64,000 bases of DNA from Alnus glutinosa (lineage: Eukaryota > Streptophyta > Magnoliopsida > Fagales > Betulaceae), in the NCBI RefSeq assembly GCF_958979055.1, contig NC_084897.1, positions 22,751,628-22,815,627 on the forward strand, written 5' to 3'. The position numbers and the translations under genes are program-made. The stretch's first letter is position 1. Each line of letters starts with the position of its first letter. Below are positions 46,521 through 58,599 of this stretch, one piece after another. Below the pieces are notes generated by a model that saw only the letters and a list, made by a program, of their open reading frames with translations, did no database searches and was not told the origin of the DNA.

Positions 46521-47622
46521 TATGGGTGTAAAATGAGCTCAACTACTCGTGAACTTGGTTCGATTAAGGGTCCATTTGGGTTTGCGATTTCAAAAATATC
46601 GATTTTAAAATGTGCGATTTTAAAAAGTGATTTTTAAAAACGCAGTTAAGCGTTTGGCAAAATCGCAGTTTGTCCTTTAAAATCCCAAGTTAGTTTTTTA
46701 AAATATTGAGTTTTCAAAAAAATACTCAATTGCCTGCGATTTGAATAAGCATTTTTCTGTGTTTTCAAATCGCAATTTTCTTAAAACGAAGTTTTCAAAC
46801 GGTTCATTTTCTGCGATTTGGTTTAAAATCACACTTTTTCTCTACGAAATCGCAATCCCAAACACACTCTAAACTTAATTTGGTTCCAATTCGAATAATA
46901 AATAAGTTGTTCATGAACACAATAATATGTTCGAATATTAAACGAGACATATTCATATAAATTCGGCTCGGTTTAGTTAAGCTTGTATAAACTCATATAA
47001 CTTCATTTTTTTAAAAAAAAAAAATTGAAAAAAAAAATTGCTATTACTTTAATTTTGTAATAAGAACATCTTAAGTAAAAGGAAATTATCTTCATAATAT
47101 GATAGATATAACTTGAATTATTGTTGTTGTGAGTTTAGTTTTAGATATTTATGTGTACATGAATGTGTTTGTAAGTATGTATATATACACATGAATGTGT
47201 TTGTAAGTATGTATATATGGATATGTGTGTGTGCGCGCGTGTTTGTGTATGTGCATGTGCATGATAAATTTATATACATACATATAAACTCAAAATTAAA
47301 TTAGTTAAGATGAAAGAGTCAATTTATTTAATTAACTTAAATGATAAAATTTTATCAAAAATTAATTAACTAATGAATAGTGTGGATTTACAAGTAAAAG
47401 ATAAACAATCATGATATTTACTTCATATAAGAAATGAATAAGTTAATTGAGAAGTTCGTAATAAGCTCGAGCTCAATGCGTGTTCGAAATAAAATTAAAT
47501 GAGCCAAGCTTTAACAAAATATTTAGTTCAATGATAAGTTCAAGTTCGACTTGTATTCAAAATAAAATTAAATGAGCCAAATTTAAACATTCAATACTTG
47601 GCTCAGCTCGAATACAACTCTA
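46521..47622. mobile_element. hAT-like non-autonomous element, about 1.1 kb, with a nested MITE
   Basis: The left end TATGGGTGTAAAATGAGCTC and the inverted right end TAGAGTTGTATTCGAGCT are terminal inverted repeats of the plant hAT type. The flanks GTGACATC (46513-46520) and ATAACATC (47623-47630) are a near-matching 8-bp duplication. The interior is AT-rich with GCTCGAGCTC and GGCTCGG words and has no transposase. A Tourist-like MITE is inserted at 46574-46871. Confidence 0.65.
46574..46871. mobile_element. Tourist/Harbinger-like MITE nested in the hAT-like element
   Basis: Ends GGGTCCATTTGGGTTTGCG and CGCAATCCCAAACACACTC, flanked by TAA on both sides. The interior repeats AAATCGCA words in both orientations. 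Relatives at 31917-32237 and 25485-25640. Confidence 0.75.
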
Positions 47623-47739
47623 ATAACATCTATACTATATGGCTTATTAATATTATTTAAAATTAAATTTTTTTTTTATAAAAAAAAAAAAAAAAAAGGA
47701 AAATAAAGAAAAAAGAAAAAAAGAAAGAAGAAGAAGAAG

Positions 47740-47847
47740 ATACCCCAAGGGGGCACGCCCACCAATAGCCACCCCCAGCAGTGGGAAGTGCCCCCTTGGG
47801 GTTGTTTGACGAGCCACCCTTAAGGTGGCTGGGGTGGCTGGCCATAG

Positions 47848-47853
<6 letters not shown>
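47740..47853. repeat. GC-rich palindromic repeat piece
   Basis: CCCCAAGGGGGCAC faces GTGCCCCCTTGGGG about 50 bases later. GCCACCCTTAAGGTGGC is a second palindrome. Same class as the GC-rich pieces at 2125 and 35380. Confidence 0.6.

Positions 47854-47927
<74 letters not shown>
47854..47927. repeat. (TA)n microsatellite, about 74 bp
   Basis: Uninterrupted alternating TA tract. Confidence 0.97.
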
Positions 47928-47932
<5 letters not shown>

Positions 47933-48887
47933 TTTTATTTTTTTCATGTAAATAATATTAATAAGGTATATGAGACATGTGTCGGTTGCTTTTTGATTTG
48001 ACGTGGCATGTTGTTAAAATATTGGACAGAAAAACAATCTTCATTTTTAGGCTCAAGACAAGTACGTACTACTTACGATACTTTTTAAAATCGAAGTAGC
48101 CGTCTGATATTATGCCTTACCACACGAGGGTTAAAGGCATTTAACCCTAAAAATTAATCAAAAGTTACAAGATTTGCTTGGTTGCCCACCCTAAATTACA
48201 AATGCTACTCTAGTGTAAATTTATAATTCTGACCGTCAGATCGGTATATGAACCTTCGCAATATTTTAACGACCGTAGGTTTACCTTGTCAAAGTAATGC
48301 CACGCCCAATTATATATTAATGCTACACCCCCTAATTATGTCAAAGCAATTTTAACCATGTGAACTCAAATGCATGTTTATAATTAATTAAACCAAATAG
48401 CTGGAGTTAAGTATTAGAATATTAGATTAGTAAGTTAATACAATACTTTATCACACAGAAAGTATTCAAAACAGAGACTAAAACCTTAGATTTAATTCAT
48501 ATACATGCTTACACTATGTTGATTATATAATATTTATCGATCATAACAGGGAAAATGCAGCCTAATTAACCACCATATGAGATAATTGTTGCCTGTCCAC
48601 TTATCCTTGTCCTTATTAGATCTTCCTTACTCCACGTGGCGTTTCACAGTCCCCCTTTCAGAATTGACCTAGCTACTTCTGGTTTACTTTTTCTCCCTAA
48701 CCACATGAGTTACGTATTGAATGAATGAATAATTTAAAAGCAGCATGTTTTTTTTTTTAGGAAGGTCGACATGGTCTACATATAAACCATGATAGCACTG
48801 CCTATATATATATATATATATAACAGTACAGTCTCTTAATCACCGACAAGCATATCCTCCTCCAAATTCTCTAAGCTTCAAAAGAAA
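47928..48887 (+). promoter_or_regulatory. Spacer and promoter region of ABCG copy B
   Basis: No gene. A CTATATATATATATATAT tract at 48800-48822, 65 bases before the start codon, is the probable TATA region. The leader CTCCTCCAAATTCTCTAAGC and AAAAGAAAATGG align with the region before 31027 of copy A. Confidence 0.5.
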
Positions 48888-51800
48888 ATGGCAAACAATT
48901 CTTTGAGTACTTCTTCAGATTTCACGTGGTTGGTTTGTGATGATATTGAGCTTAGCGGGATGCATTCTCCTAGACCATCTTCAATCTACAGTGAGCAATA
49001 CTCTATGAAAAGTGATGGCACTATAATATTGGGAGTTCCAGGCACGACGACGCCGTTGACACCCGTGACACCAACAACTCCGGCCGAGATGCCTGAAACC
49101 TTTGGTGGGGTATCGCCCGAGGTTCGACATAAGTTAGAGAATGCCTCGCCGGAGACGGCTAGGCATGTCGCACTGAGGATGTACAAGAGCTTGAAAAGGC
49201 ACGGGCTGCAAGATGAGGTTGGCAAGGCATTTGAAAGAGAGGGTACTGAGATTGAAGAGCCAGAGGAAGAAGCAGAAGCAGTTGATGGGGTTAGGAAGAA
49301 GAGAGAGGAGCTCTTGGGGATGGAGTACATGCTGAGGGATGGTTTTGTTAGTTATCTACGTGACATGGCAAAAATCACTCCCCCAATTCCGCAGCAGGTA
49401 GCTTAATTATCCTTAATATTAGGGTTAGAAATTCGTGTTCACGCATCAAGTTCCAGTCATATTGAAACATGATATAAGATTGTATATATATGTTAACTTT
49501 ACACGACCCATTTAATTAAACAGGTCAAATCCTTTAACCCTAACTTGTTAGGTTCGTGTCGGGTTCGCGGGACATATAAAAAATTGTCAGTCTTAATATT
49601 ATAACAAATATATATGTATAAATAAACATGAAGTCATCCCACGGCAAATGAGATATTATTTGCTATGGCTTGGCCGGAGCATCTTTTTAATTAGTTTCTG
49701 ATTGAGATAGTTGCTATATCTATTTGAACTTTGTTTGCATTTGATTATACATTAAACTAAAGTTTAGTGAATATTACATTGGTTTGCCGACCATCTATCC
49801 TTTTCTTTTCTTTTCTTTTCTTCTATCTTTTTTTTTTTTTTTTTTTTTTTAAATACATCTATCCTTTTCAAGGGTCGACTATATCCATAAACCTGGCCCA
49901 GAAGAAAGACTAGATACATCAAAAAGTATGAACCAGTTATATATGATATATATGGCTTCAATGGGAATATTGGCATTTTTTTATTTTTTTTTTGCAGGTA
50001 GTCAGGTTTTCAGGCATAAAGTACACAAGGAAGATTGAGATCTCCAACAATGGATATGAGACATTTGGAAACAAACTGGTGGACTGTTTTGTTGGGCCTT
50101 TGAAGAATCTTCTTCAAAGAAAGAATTCAAAATGGTTGCAGATTCTGAGTGGAGTGGATGGGTACATCATGCCTGGGTCTATGACCCTCCTACTAGGGCC
50201 TCCAGGTAGTGACACAAGTACTTTTTAAAATGAAATAATTAGGACAAAAAAAAATAAAATTTGAAGATAAGTCTACCGTTTGCTTTTAGGATAAGTAGTG
50301 ATTTAATATGATATCACAATAGAAATTTTGAATTCAAACTTTGTCTCTGTCATTCACCTTCCATTTCAATTAAATATTATACGTGTTGGATACACGTGAA
50401 ATGAAGTGTTAGAATATTAATTTAGAGCTTACGTCCACAATTTCATATTAACTTAAGCTTTTAAGATAAATGGTAATTTAAGCAGTCAACAACACTATAT
50501 ATTCATTATAGGAATGAAATTCTTGTTATATCTCTTTGTAATTGAATCCTTAAACTTCCCACAGCTAATAATATACACAACTTTTCTACTCACAAACAAA
50601 CAATAATCCAAAACTACAATTTACTACATATTCGTTTCAAAGGTAATATTTAATGTGTTTATATACTCCAAAACTATAATTTTCACTGCAGTTCTACTTG
50701 CTTTAACATATATCATATCCTAATTACTCAGAAGAAAATAGGGCAAGAAAAATCTTATGAATCCCAAAAAAACGATTATTTGAAGTTCTTTAAGTTTCCC
50801 ACAATAAAATTTCCAATGAATATTAGCTTGATTTCATGGTGCCACAGTGTTTCCTTTTTTCTTCTTTTTACTTGCAGAGTTGCAGTACAACATTTCTTAC
50901 ATGATTAGACACTCCTTCACTATTGAAATAATCCATTAATTAAATCTTACAGGCAGCGGTAAGAGCACTCTCCTGGAAATTCTGGCAGGGAGAATCGATG
51001 GAAATAGCGACTCAACCCTGGAAGGTCTTGTCATGTACAACGACAAAAATGCCTCTGATATTTATCTTAGTAGACTCATTGCATATATCAGCAACCAGCT
51101 AAATATGTAAGCACACATTGACCCAATTACCAGAACATGCATATTATACTGGCATTTCAACAACAAGTATTAACTAAACAAGACAAACTTAAATAATTTG
51201 TCAGAGCAACCATGAATAAACTTGTGGAGAACTCATTTGACTCCATAATTTTCAGATGCCTATGATTGGAAATCTTTGGGCTCTGTGAATGTAGTAACAC
51301 ACTAACATAGATCCCTACTAATGTGCATATAAATCTACATCAATATGATAATGAAATCAAGATTATATAGATTAGCAAATTCACTTACTTTTACTTGTAA
51401 AATTGCAGACACATTCCATTTTTAACAGTTCGAGAGACACTTGAGTTTGCAAGGGATTGCACTCAAGGGCTTCGGCCAGAGAACTTCACTCCTCAGATGT
51501 GAAAATTCTTTGCACATGCACTTGTGGAGGGACAGGATCCATTTTTGGAATATGTGTTAGAAATCTTAAACTTGAAGCAGATAGAAAACAAGCTTGTGGG
51601 AGAGGAAACATCCGACATTGATCGCCAGAAACTTACAACAGCTGAGTTAGCACTTGGAACATACTCTGTTATGATTTATGACCAACCATTTTCTGGGTCT
51701 GATCTTGCAGCTACATATGACCTAGTGGACACCATAAGAACCATTAGCAGGATTCAGCAATCTTCTGCAATCATGTCACTAACTCGACTTTCTCAGGAAG

Positions 51801-54800
51801 TGTTTGATCTGTTTGATAGAATCATATTGCTTAGTTATGGGCAAGTCTTTTTCCAAGGCCTTCGTCAAGATGCCATTCCTTACTTTGCCAAACTTGGGTT
51901 AGTATACAATGTTATAGTAATAGTTGCATCCAAAACAATAAGCTAATATGTGCACACACTTTTTCATAAGTAATTGCATTCAACATAACATTGAAAAGCA
52001 ACAACACTTGATAATTATTCAGGTATGTAAAGCCATCATATGTGGAGTCCAGTGAGTTTCTTGAAGATATTGTAGCTGGAGATGGTTCTCAGTATATGGT
52101 ACCAGGAGCAACTCCCTTGACACTAGAAGAGCTAGTAGAGTGCTACAGGGCTTCAGATCAATACAAGGATATAATGAGAATTGTTAACGGAGATGATGCG
52201 AAGCACACCTACTGGGTGGAAAGTGAGCATGGGCTTGGAATGTCCCTTAATACGCCATCCCATTGTGCGGTTGATATACAGCCAAGAAGAGAGCCAGGTA
52301 AACAAATCATTCCATGAGAATATCAGTAACCTGTCAGAGTAAGCTCTGAAACATACAACTGGAAACTGTTCAAGAATTGGTAACTGAAGCAGCTTCTTCC
52401 AACAATTAATTATTGGTTACATGATTGCAGAATTGGTGGTGTCCAAGCTCTCTACCAAAGTAGGGCACTCAGGGGGTATTGAGAGCACGGCAAGAGTTCA
52501 GGTTGGGGACATGATCACAGCAATGTCTATGAACAATGAAGAAATGCTATACCTATCAGTGGGACCCCAAAAAATTCAGCACAAACGTGCCTCACATGCA
52601 TACTCTGTATTGAAGCAGGCACAAGGTCACATTCGTTTCCAAGTTGAGCGCTACAAAGAGAAGGTACATACAAACTGGTTCAAACCAACAAAGAACAGAG
52701 AACTAACAAGATGATCAGTTTATTGCTTTTCAAAAGTAATAAAAAAAAATGCAGGCCTTGAAACCAAAGTGAGAAACAAAAGATCGACTGCATGATCTGT
52801 ACTTACAGTGGTTATCTGTTATTTAGGAGGATGAGTACCAAGCTCAGTGGAAGCAGTTCCAAAGGCCCTTTGTACAAACATGGTGGCATTCCACCAAGAC
52901 TCTGACCTACAGGCAAATCAAGATCACCAAAAGGCTTCACGCCATAATCAAATTAAGGCTATTCCAGGTCAATACTACCATATCTTCATACCTTTCCCAG
53001 CTCATTAAGATCATGAAAATTATCTGACATGTCAAAATTTCAGGTTATTGATAGTCTAGAAAAGCCATGTCTACATAACCAGAAAACCCATAACTTTGTT
53101 TCATTAAGTATGCCATACTTAGTAAAACACTAATCCATTGTAAACTTTGCAGGCAATTGTGCTAGGAATGTTTGCAGGAACCCTTTTATACAAACTTGGT
53201 GGTCAATACAACCAACAAAAAATGAATTCAATAAGGGCCCTTGGGTTTGTATCCACCATGAGCATTTTGCTCCTAAATCTTGTACAGCTTCCCATCTACA
53301 TGCTACAAAGGCCAATCTTTTACAAGCATAGGGCCCAGAGATTCTTCAGAGCTTCTTCATATGTTGTTGCACATTCCATCGTCAATCTCCCACAGACCCT
53401 CATAGAAGTAATCTTCTCAATCACTTATCCCCTATACAAATAGCCATTGTTATCAAATAACTCAGGCATACAGTGATTCTTGCAGGCTCTGGCATATAGT
53501 CTCTGTGTTTACTTTTTAGCTGGGCTATCAACAGCAAGAGATAGGGAGCCATTCTTTGAATATCTAATTCTCTTATTCTTCGTTGCATACTTTGGTTCAT
53601 CAGTCTTCTTCTTGATCAGTGCTATCTCTTCAGTTCCAGAAGTTGGGAATGCTTTAGCAGGTACTTCTGCTTCTCTGATACTATTATAACTTCCAGGAAA
53701 GATATACATTAATGGAATAAAGTGAATTTGAGTGAATATAATCTTGGTTAAGTCTGACTTGCATTTAGAAGATTATGTGTTTTTTGCTGTCCAAGAGTAT
53801 TAACAGCTCGCTACTTAGATCTCTAAACAGAAGGCCATCCTATTGTCCCACATCATCCATTGTGCATTGCAAGTGTTGTTAGACAGTTGTATGAATAGAT
53901 AGATATCTGGTAGATTAATGTATCCTTAGAATCTTTGAAAATACACATTGTATGTTCCCTTTGAATTCTCAGTTTCAATAGCCATGCTCCCTCACAATAT
54001 GTTACTGTAACACTCATCAATCTCATATGGATAAAGAGCACCTCATACTTCATACTTTTAAGTCAATCTTGCTTCAGGTTGCACTACATCTGCATCAAGT
54101 ACAAAACTCACAATGTTACTTTCATGTACTTCTTGCAGGTCTACTTGTCTCAGTCTTCCTACTCTTCAGTGGCTTTGTGATCTATCCATCCAACATTCCA
54201 ACTTACTGGAAGTGGCTCACTTACATGAACCCTATTCATTGGGCTAACGTCTCATTTTGCAGGATCCAATTTTATAAGGGTTACACAGACCCTTGTTCCA
54301 AATACCTTGGCCAACTTCCTTTTTGTGACAACTTCCCATCAATGACAGTTGGAAAAGCCTACCTAGTTTTCTATGAGCTTTCTCAAGATGCTAAGATATC
54401 ATGGCTACCTTATGCCATTATCCTAGGGTGGACAGTAATTGTCAACTTGTTAATATTACTGGGGCTAAAGAAGTTAGAGTTCATGGGGATGAGTCAATCG
54501 CTGCCCCATCTCAAAAAGACCTCTATAATTAGAAATTATAAGGAAGATAAAGACTCTGAATTTCAGTCATACAATAGCAACAATGAACATTCTAATAATT
54601 TTGGTGCTTCTCCACATCTTGAGAAACCATATTTAAGTTCATACAATGACAGAATAAAAGACAATGGAGGTGTCGAGAAATGGATTGACGAGTTCCGAAT
54701 TGACCTAGAAAGGCACGGTTTAGACATTCCGTTGAAGCAAGTAACTCTACTATTCGAGGATTTATCATTCACAAGGTTTGTTCCCCACTCCAAATCTAAC

Positions 54801-56825
54801 CATTTTTGTCCTAATGTCTAAATTGTCCCAAGAATACTAATAACAATACATTTATTATTATTATTACCTGGAGTGGTTATAAAACACTATGAAAATTTAG
54901 AATACAAGAAGAAGAAGAAACAATGACACTAATAACAGTAGCCTGATAACAAATAGAAGGGGAAAGCCTTGCTTGTTTTCTATAAGATTTGAGGCTTGAT
55001 CCCAATGAGATAATTCTTCACACTTTATTCATGTGTCAGGTATGACAGGGAAACTAAAGAAAGCACACCAGTTTTCAACAGCATAACTGGCTATGCAAGA
55101 CCCAAGACCATGCTAGCCTTATTAGGTGGTAATAAAACAAGCAAAGTCACACTCCTAAAATGCCTGGCTGGAAGAGTACCTGTAAGTGGAAGTCTCAACG
55201 GCAACCTCCAGGCTAATGGTTTGGGGACAGGCGCTACTTTTTCCAAACTAATAGGCTATGTTGAAAAGCTTGATGCCCACCAACCTTACCTCTCTGTCCG
55301 GGAATCCCTTCAATTCAGTGCTGCACTACGTCTTAGCCAAGAGATTAGCCCCAAAAGCCGCCGCATTCATGTTGAGTTGGTCCTCAACCAACTTGGTCTA
55401 CTGCCCTACTCCAATGAACTCGTAGGTTCTCTTTGTGATGCCACTGGAAAAATGTTTGAAATAGCCAAAAAGATAACCATTGCAGTTGAGCTGGCTGCTA
55501 ACCCAAGTATTCTCCTTCTTGAAGAACCAATCTCTGGCCTTAATACTACAGGAACTTTGACAATCCTCAATATTCTCTCTCAAGTGTCAAATTCAGGTCG
55601 CATCATTGTTGCCACTCTAACACACCCTAGTGCACGCACACTCTCATTCTTTGACCTGGCTCTCATTCTAACACGGGAAGGGCATCAAGCATATTTCGGT
55701 CCAGTGGGATCTAACTGCAACAACTTGCTAGATTATTTCAAATCAATCCTGAATGCTCCTCATTATTCCAGAAGAGAGAGCCCAGTTAGATTTATTATGG
55801 GGGCTCTTGGCCTAGGAATAAAAACGAGCATCATTCCTCTCCTAAATTTTTCAGAAATCTACCAGGCCAACTCTTTGCAAAAGATTAATAATGAAGAGAT
55901 TTGCAGCATAAAGAAGATGAACAAGAAGAGAAGAAGAAATTATTTATCTTCTACTTACCCAGCTCCATATTCAAGGCAAGCCATTTTGGTACTTCTAAGA
56001 ACACAACGATTCTTATGGAGGAATGTGCAATATACATACGGTAGGCTTACAGGGTGCGTGATGATTGCTCTCCTGATGGGCTCCCTCTATTTTCAGATCG
56101 AATACAATGACATATATGGTGCTACCTCACATACACTATACATATACATGCAACTTATTCTCATAGGAGTGATCTCCGCAAACAACGTCGTACCCCAGAT
56201 TGGTACAGACAGGCTGGTCTACTTCAGAGAAAAAAGGGCTGGAATGTATCTGCCAATATTTTATCCGCTATCATGGGCAGTGGGTGAGATTCCTTACCTT
56301 TTGATAGCAACACTTGCATTTCTAGGAATTGGGAATGGCATGGCAGGTATTGGGACGCAATCCCCTTCAGAGTTCATGGCGTACTGGACGGTGCTCTTCC
56401 TGTTTACACTATGCCTAACTTATTTTGGAATGATGATCACTTTCCTAGCACCAATGCCAACACTAGCTGCATTTGCTGTGTCAATTTTGACATCATTTTG
56501 GGTTTCAGCTTCTGGTGTAGTGGTAGTGCTATCTGACATTAAGATCTACAGATGGATGTACTGGAGTAACCCATTCCAGTATGCAATGAATGCAATGACC
56601 TCAATTAGTTTCTACTGTAATACAAAAGGGTGTGGATCAGAGTGCAGGTGCCCGCGATTGCCAGATGATTCTTATGTCTGGGATAGGTTGGCTACTTTGA
56701 GAAACCTGAGCCATGAGAGTATAGATAGAGACATACTCATTTTGTCCACAATGTGCATGCTGTTTGCCAGCCTCGCCTTTGTCTTCTTTGTCGTGATGAA
56801 GCATAACTCGCCCCCACACTTATAG
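48888..56825 (+). CDS. Full-size ABCG (PDR-type) transporter, copy B, 11 exons, one in-frame stop
   Basis: Tandem paralogue of copy A with every intron in the same place. Exons: 48888-49397, 49998-50205, 50953-51106, 51409-51897, 52023-52297, 52431-52663, 52827-52967, 53153-53407, 53486-53660, 54139-54775, 55040-56825. The N-terminus is complete (MANNSLSTSSDFTW) with a single SPE repeat unit. All junction phases match copy A. One TGA at 51500-51502 replaces the AGA (Arg) of copy A in NBD1 (PEMRKFF against PQM-stop-KFF). Otherwise the frame is open over 1620 codons. The eroded ATPase motifs are shared (MIYDQP; ILLLEEP), and the D-loop is further changed to SGLN. It is either a very young pseudogene, a polymorphic null or a sequencing error. 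Confidence 0.85.
49425..49600. mobile_element. hAT-like element remnant in ABCG-B intron 1
   Basis: Contains AAATTCGTGTTCACGC, TTTACACGACCCATTTAATT and GTTCGTGTCGGGTTCGCGGG, words shared with the hAT MITE type in polygalacturonase-1 intron 3. Ends not resolved. Confidence 0.4.
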
Positions 56826-57591
56826 AGTGATCATACACATCATATTCATATGGACCTCAAGAAGCAAAGATGGGAAGTGTTTGAGCAAGGCAAAACAAGC
56901 AAACAGTGCAAATAAAGCATCTATAGAGTAAAAGTGCACAACAGTTAACCAAAAGAAAGCCTTGAATCCAAACCATACAAAATACATTCAGCTATAATGT
57001 ATAATACTCATAGCATCCCTTCCTACTTACACCCATAAGTTGAGCAATGTGATGCATTCACTTACAACTGTACCTTTTCCCCTTTTCCAAATTATCACAT
57101 CGAATTGAGTGGCACTTGATTCTCTAGAAGCACTTTAATAGTACACCAAGCAGCCTAGAGGTAACCACTGGATTAAAAAAGTTCACACAAGCAACAAATG
57201 ACATTCCCAAAGGGGAACACTTTTTTTCCAGTATAGAATAATGTACCCAAGCCGCATAATTTATTTCAATATAAAATGAAACCATATCAACAGCAGCGAA
57301 TATAAGTTCTAGGAAACACAGAAGGATTTATATAACTAGCAAAACAATAAAGGTGGCCAAATGAAGTAGCAGACCTATCTCCAATCCACAAAGGGAATAT
57401 AGTAAAAATGTACCCTTGTAAATTTTCAATCGCAATACATATAAGGTGTTGAAAAGCAATAAGCCTAATATATGATTGTTATACCACATAAGACTACCAA
57501 CGACAAACGCGATAATTAATTTATCCAACTTATCAAAAGCCCTAACTATCAACTAACACTCCCTCGAGTCTAAACAAACATGTATCTTATA

Positions 57592-57757
57592 GGAGTAATT
57601 CTAGAAGTCATGCTCATGTCCCTCTAAAATTGACGTGACTTTTAAAATTACCATTTAATTTATGATAGATTACTATTGAATTTTAACCAAATTATGATTT
57701 TAAAAACCACGTCAATTTTAAAGGGACACAAAAAAAACATGGGTATGATGTCTAGTG
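57592..57757. mobile_element. MITE (GAGTAATGCTACACATC family) inside the U11/U12-20K pseudogene
   Basis: GGAGTAATTCTAGAAGTCAT on the left and ATGATGTCTAGTGCCTCC on the right bound inverted arms carrying ATTGACGTGACTTTTAAAAT and AAAACCACGTCAATTTTAAA. It is placed within exon 4 homology, so it inserted after the duplication. Confidence 0.75.
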
Positions 57758-58189
57758 CCTCCTCCAATTTGTTGATTTGCTAGGATACGACAAGCTTGTC
57801 ACTGAATGTTGGAAAGTTTACATATATAATAGGTATCTCAAAATTAAACATACATGTCATTATTAACACACACAAAAAAGATGAAGTACTGATCAGGTTT
57901 AGTTCCACCCATAAAATAAATAGAAAAAAAGAACTGCAGTCCAAAAATAGAGAATAAAATAAATGGAATAAACTTCACCTGACATAACTTGGGCATTCAT
58001 ATCCGGTAGTTTTTTCTTGAGATTTAAGTATTTGCAAGAATTCTCATACTGGCAAAACCTTCACCCCCATCATGCCCAAAAAGTAAAAAATAAGAAAATA
58101 ACATGTTAATCCTAGGCTAACATGTTTCCATACCAAAAGCTAATGCAAAAACTTCCTTCAATCCATTGTTCAGTATCAACTAATACTAC

Positions 58190-58195
58190 CCGAAT

Positions 58196-58229
<34 letters not shown>
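58190..58229. repeat. Poly-T tract in the pseudogene intron, with a short duplication
   Basis: About 31 T residues (58199-58229). AATACTACCCGAATAA before it and AATACTACTCGAATAA after it are near-identical direct repeats, which may be the target duplication of a tiny A-tailed insertion. Confidence 0.6.
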
Positions 58230-58233
<4 letters not shown>

Positions 58234-58599
58234 GTAATACTACTCGAATAATCAAAGTGAACACAATAAAATTTCCAAGCCAAAAAGCAAACGTAAACTC
58301 TGCCTCCAACCCATTATTCATTTTGCAATAAACTCTCAGTAATCAAAGAAAATACGCTCAAATTCTCATCTTCAATCAAAAGCAACTGGGCATCATATAT
58401 AAAGGGTCGCAATATATTGATGTTTGGTTGGTGAGAAAGTGAATCAGAGAGCTTTGTCTCTAAGATGGTGGAGACCTTCAAGATGGCATCTCCGACCACA
58501 TAGGGTGTCTTGGAATTGCTTGTCGAAGTAGTACTTCCCCAATGGCGCACACACACACTCTCTCTCTCGCTCTCGCTCTCGACTTGTTTATTGAGTCTC

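Larger units (their letters stand above)
57370..58545 (-). pseudogene. U11/U12-20K pseudogene of the duplicated block
   Basis: Broken copy of 42003-45729. Exon 1 equivalent (about 58430-58545) reads PLGKYYFDKQFQDT then LEGLHHL. The ATG is lost (GCGCCATTG where the intact gene has ATGCCGTTG) and finger residues are gone. Exon 3 equivalent (about 57975-58060) keeps CQYENSCKYL but is frameshifted. Exon 4 equivalent is interrupted at GTGCCTCCTCC by a MITE (57592-57757). Only the last few codons of exon 5 remain (about 57373-57393). No equivalent of exon 2 was seen. The intron LINE and LTR of block A are absent. Confidence 0.8.

Noticed and set aside
47663-47947. Minus-strand frame across a second (TA)n tract and GC-rich repeat
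   Set aside because: Low-complexity translation (Ile-Tyr and Phe runs) with no domain.
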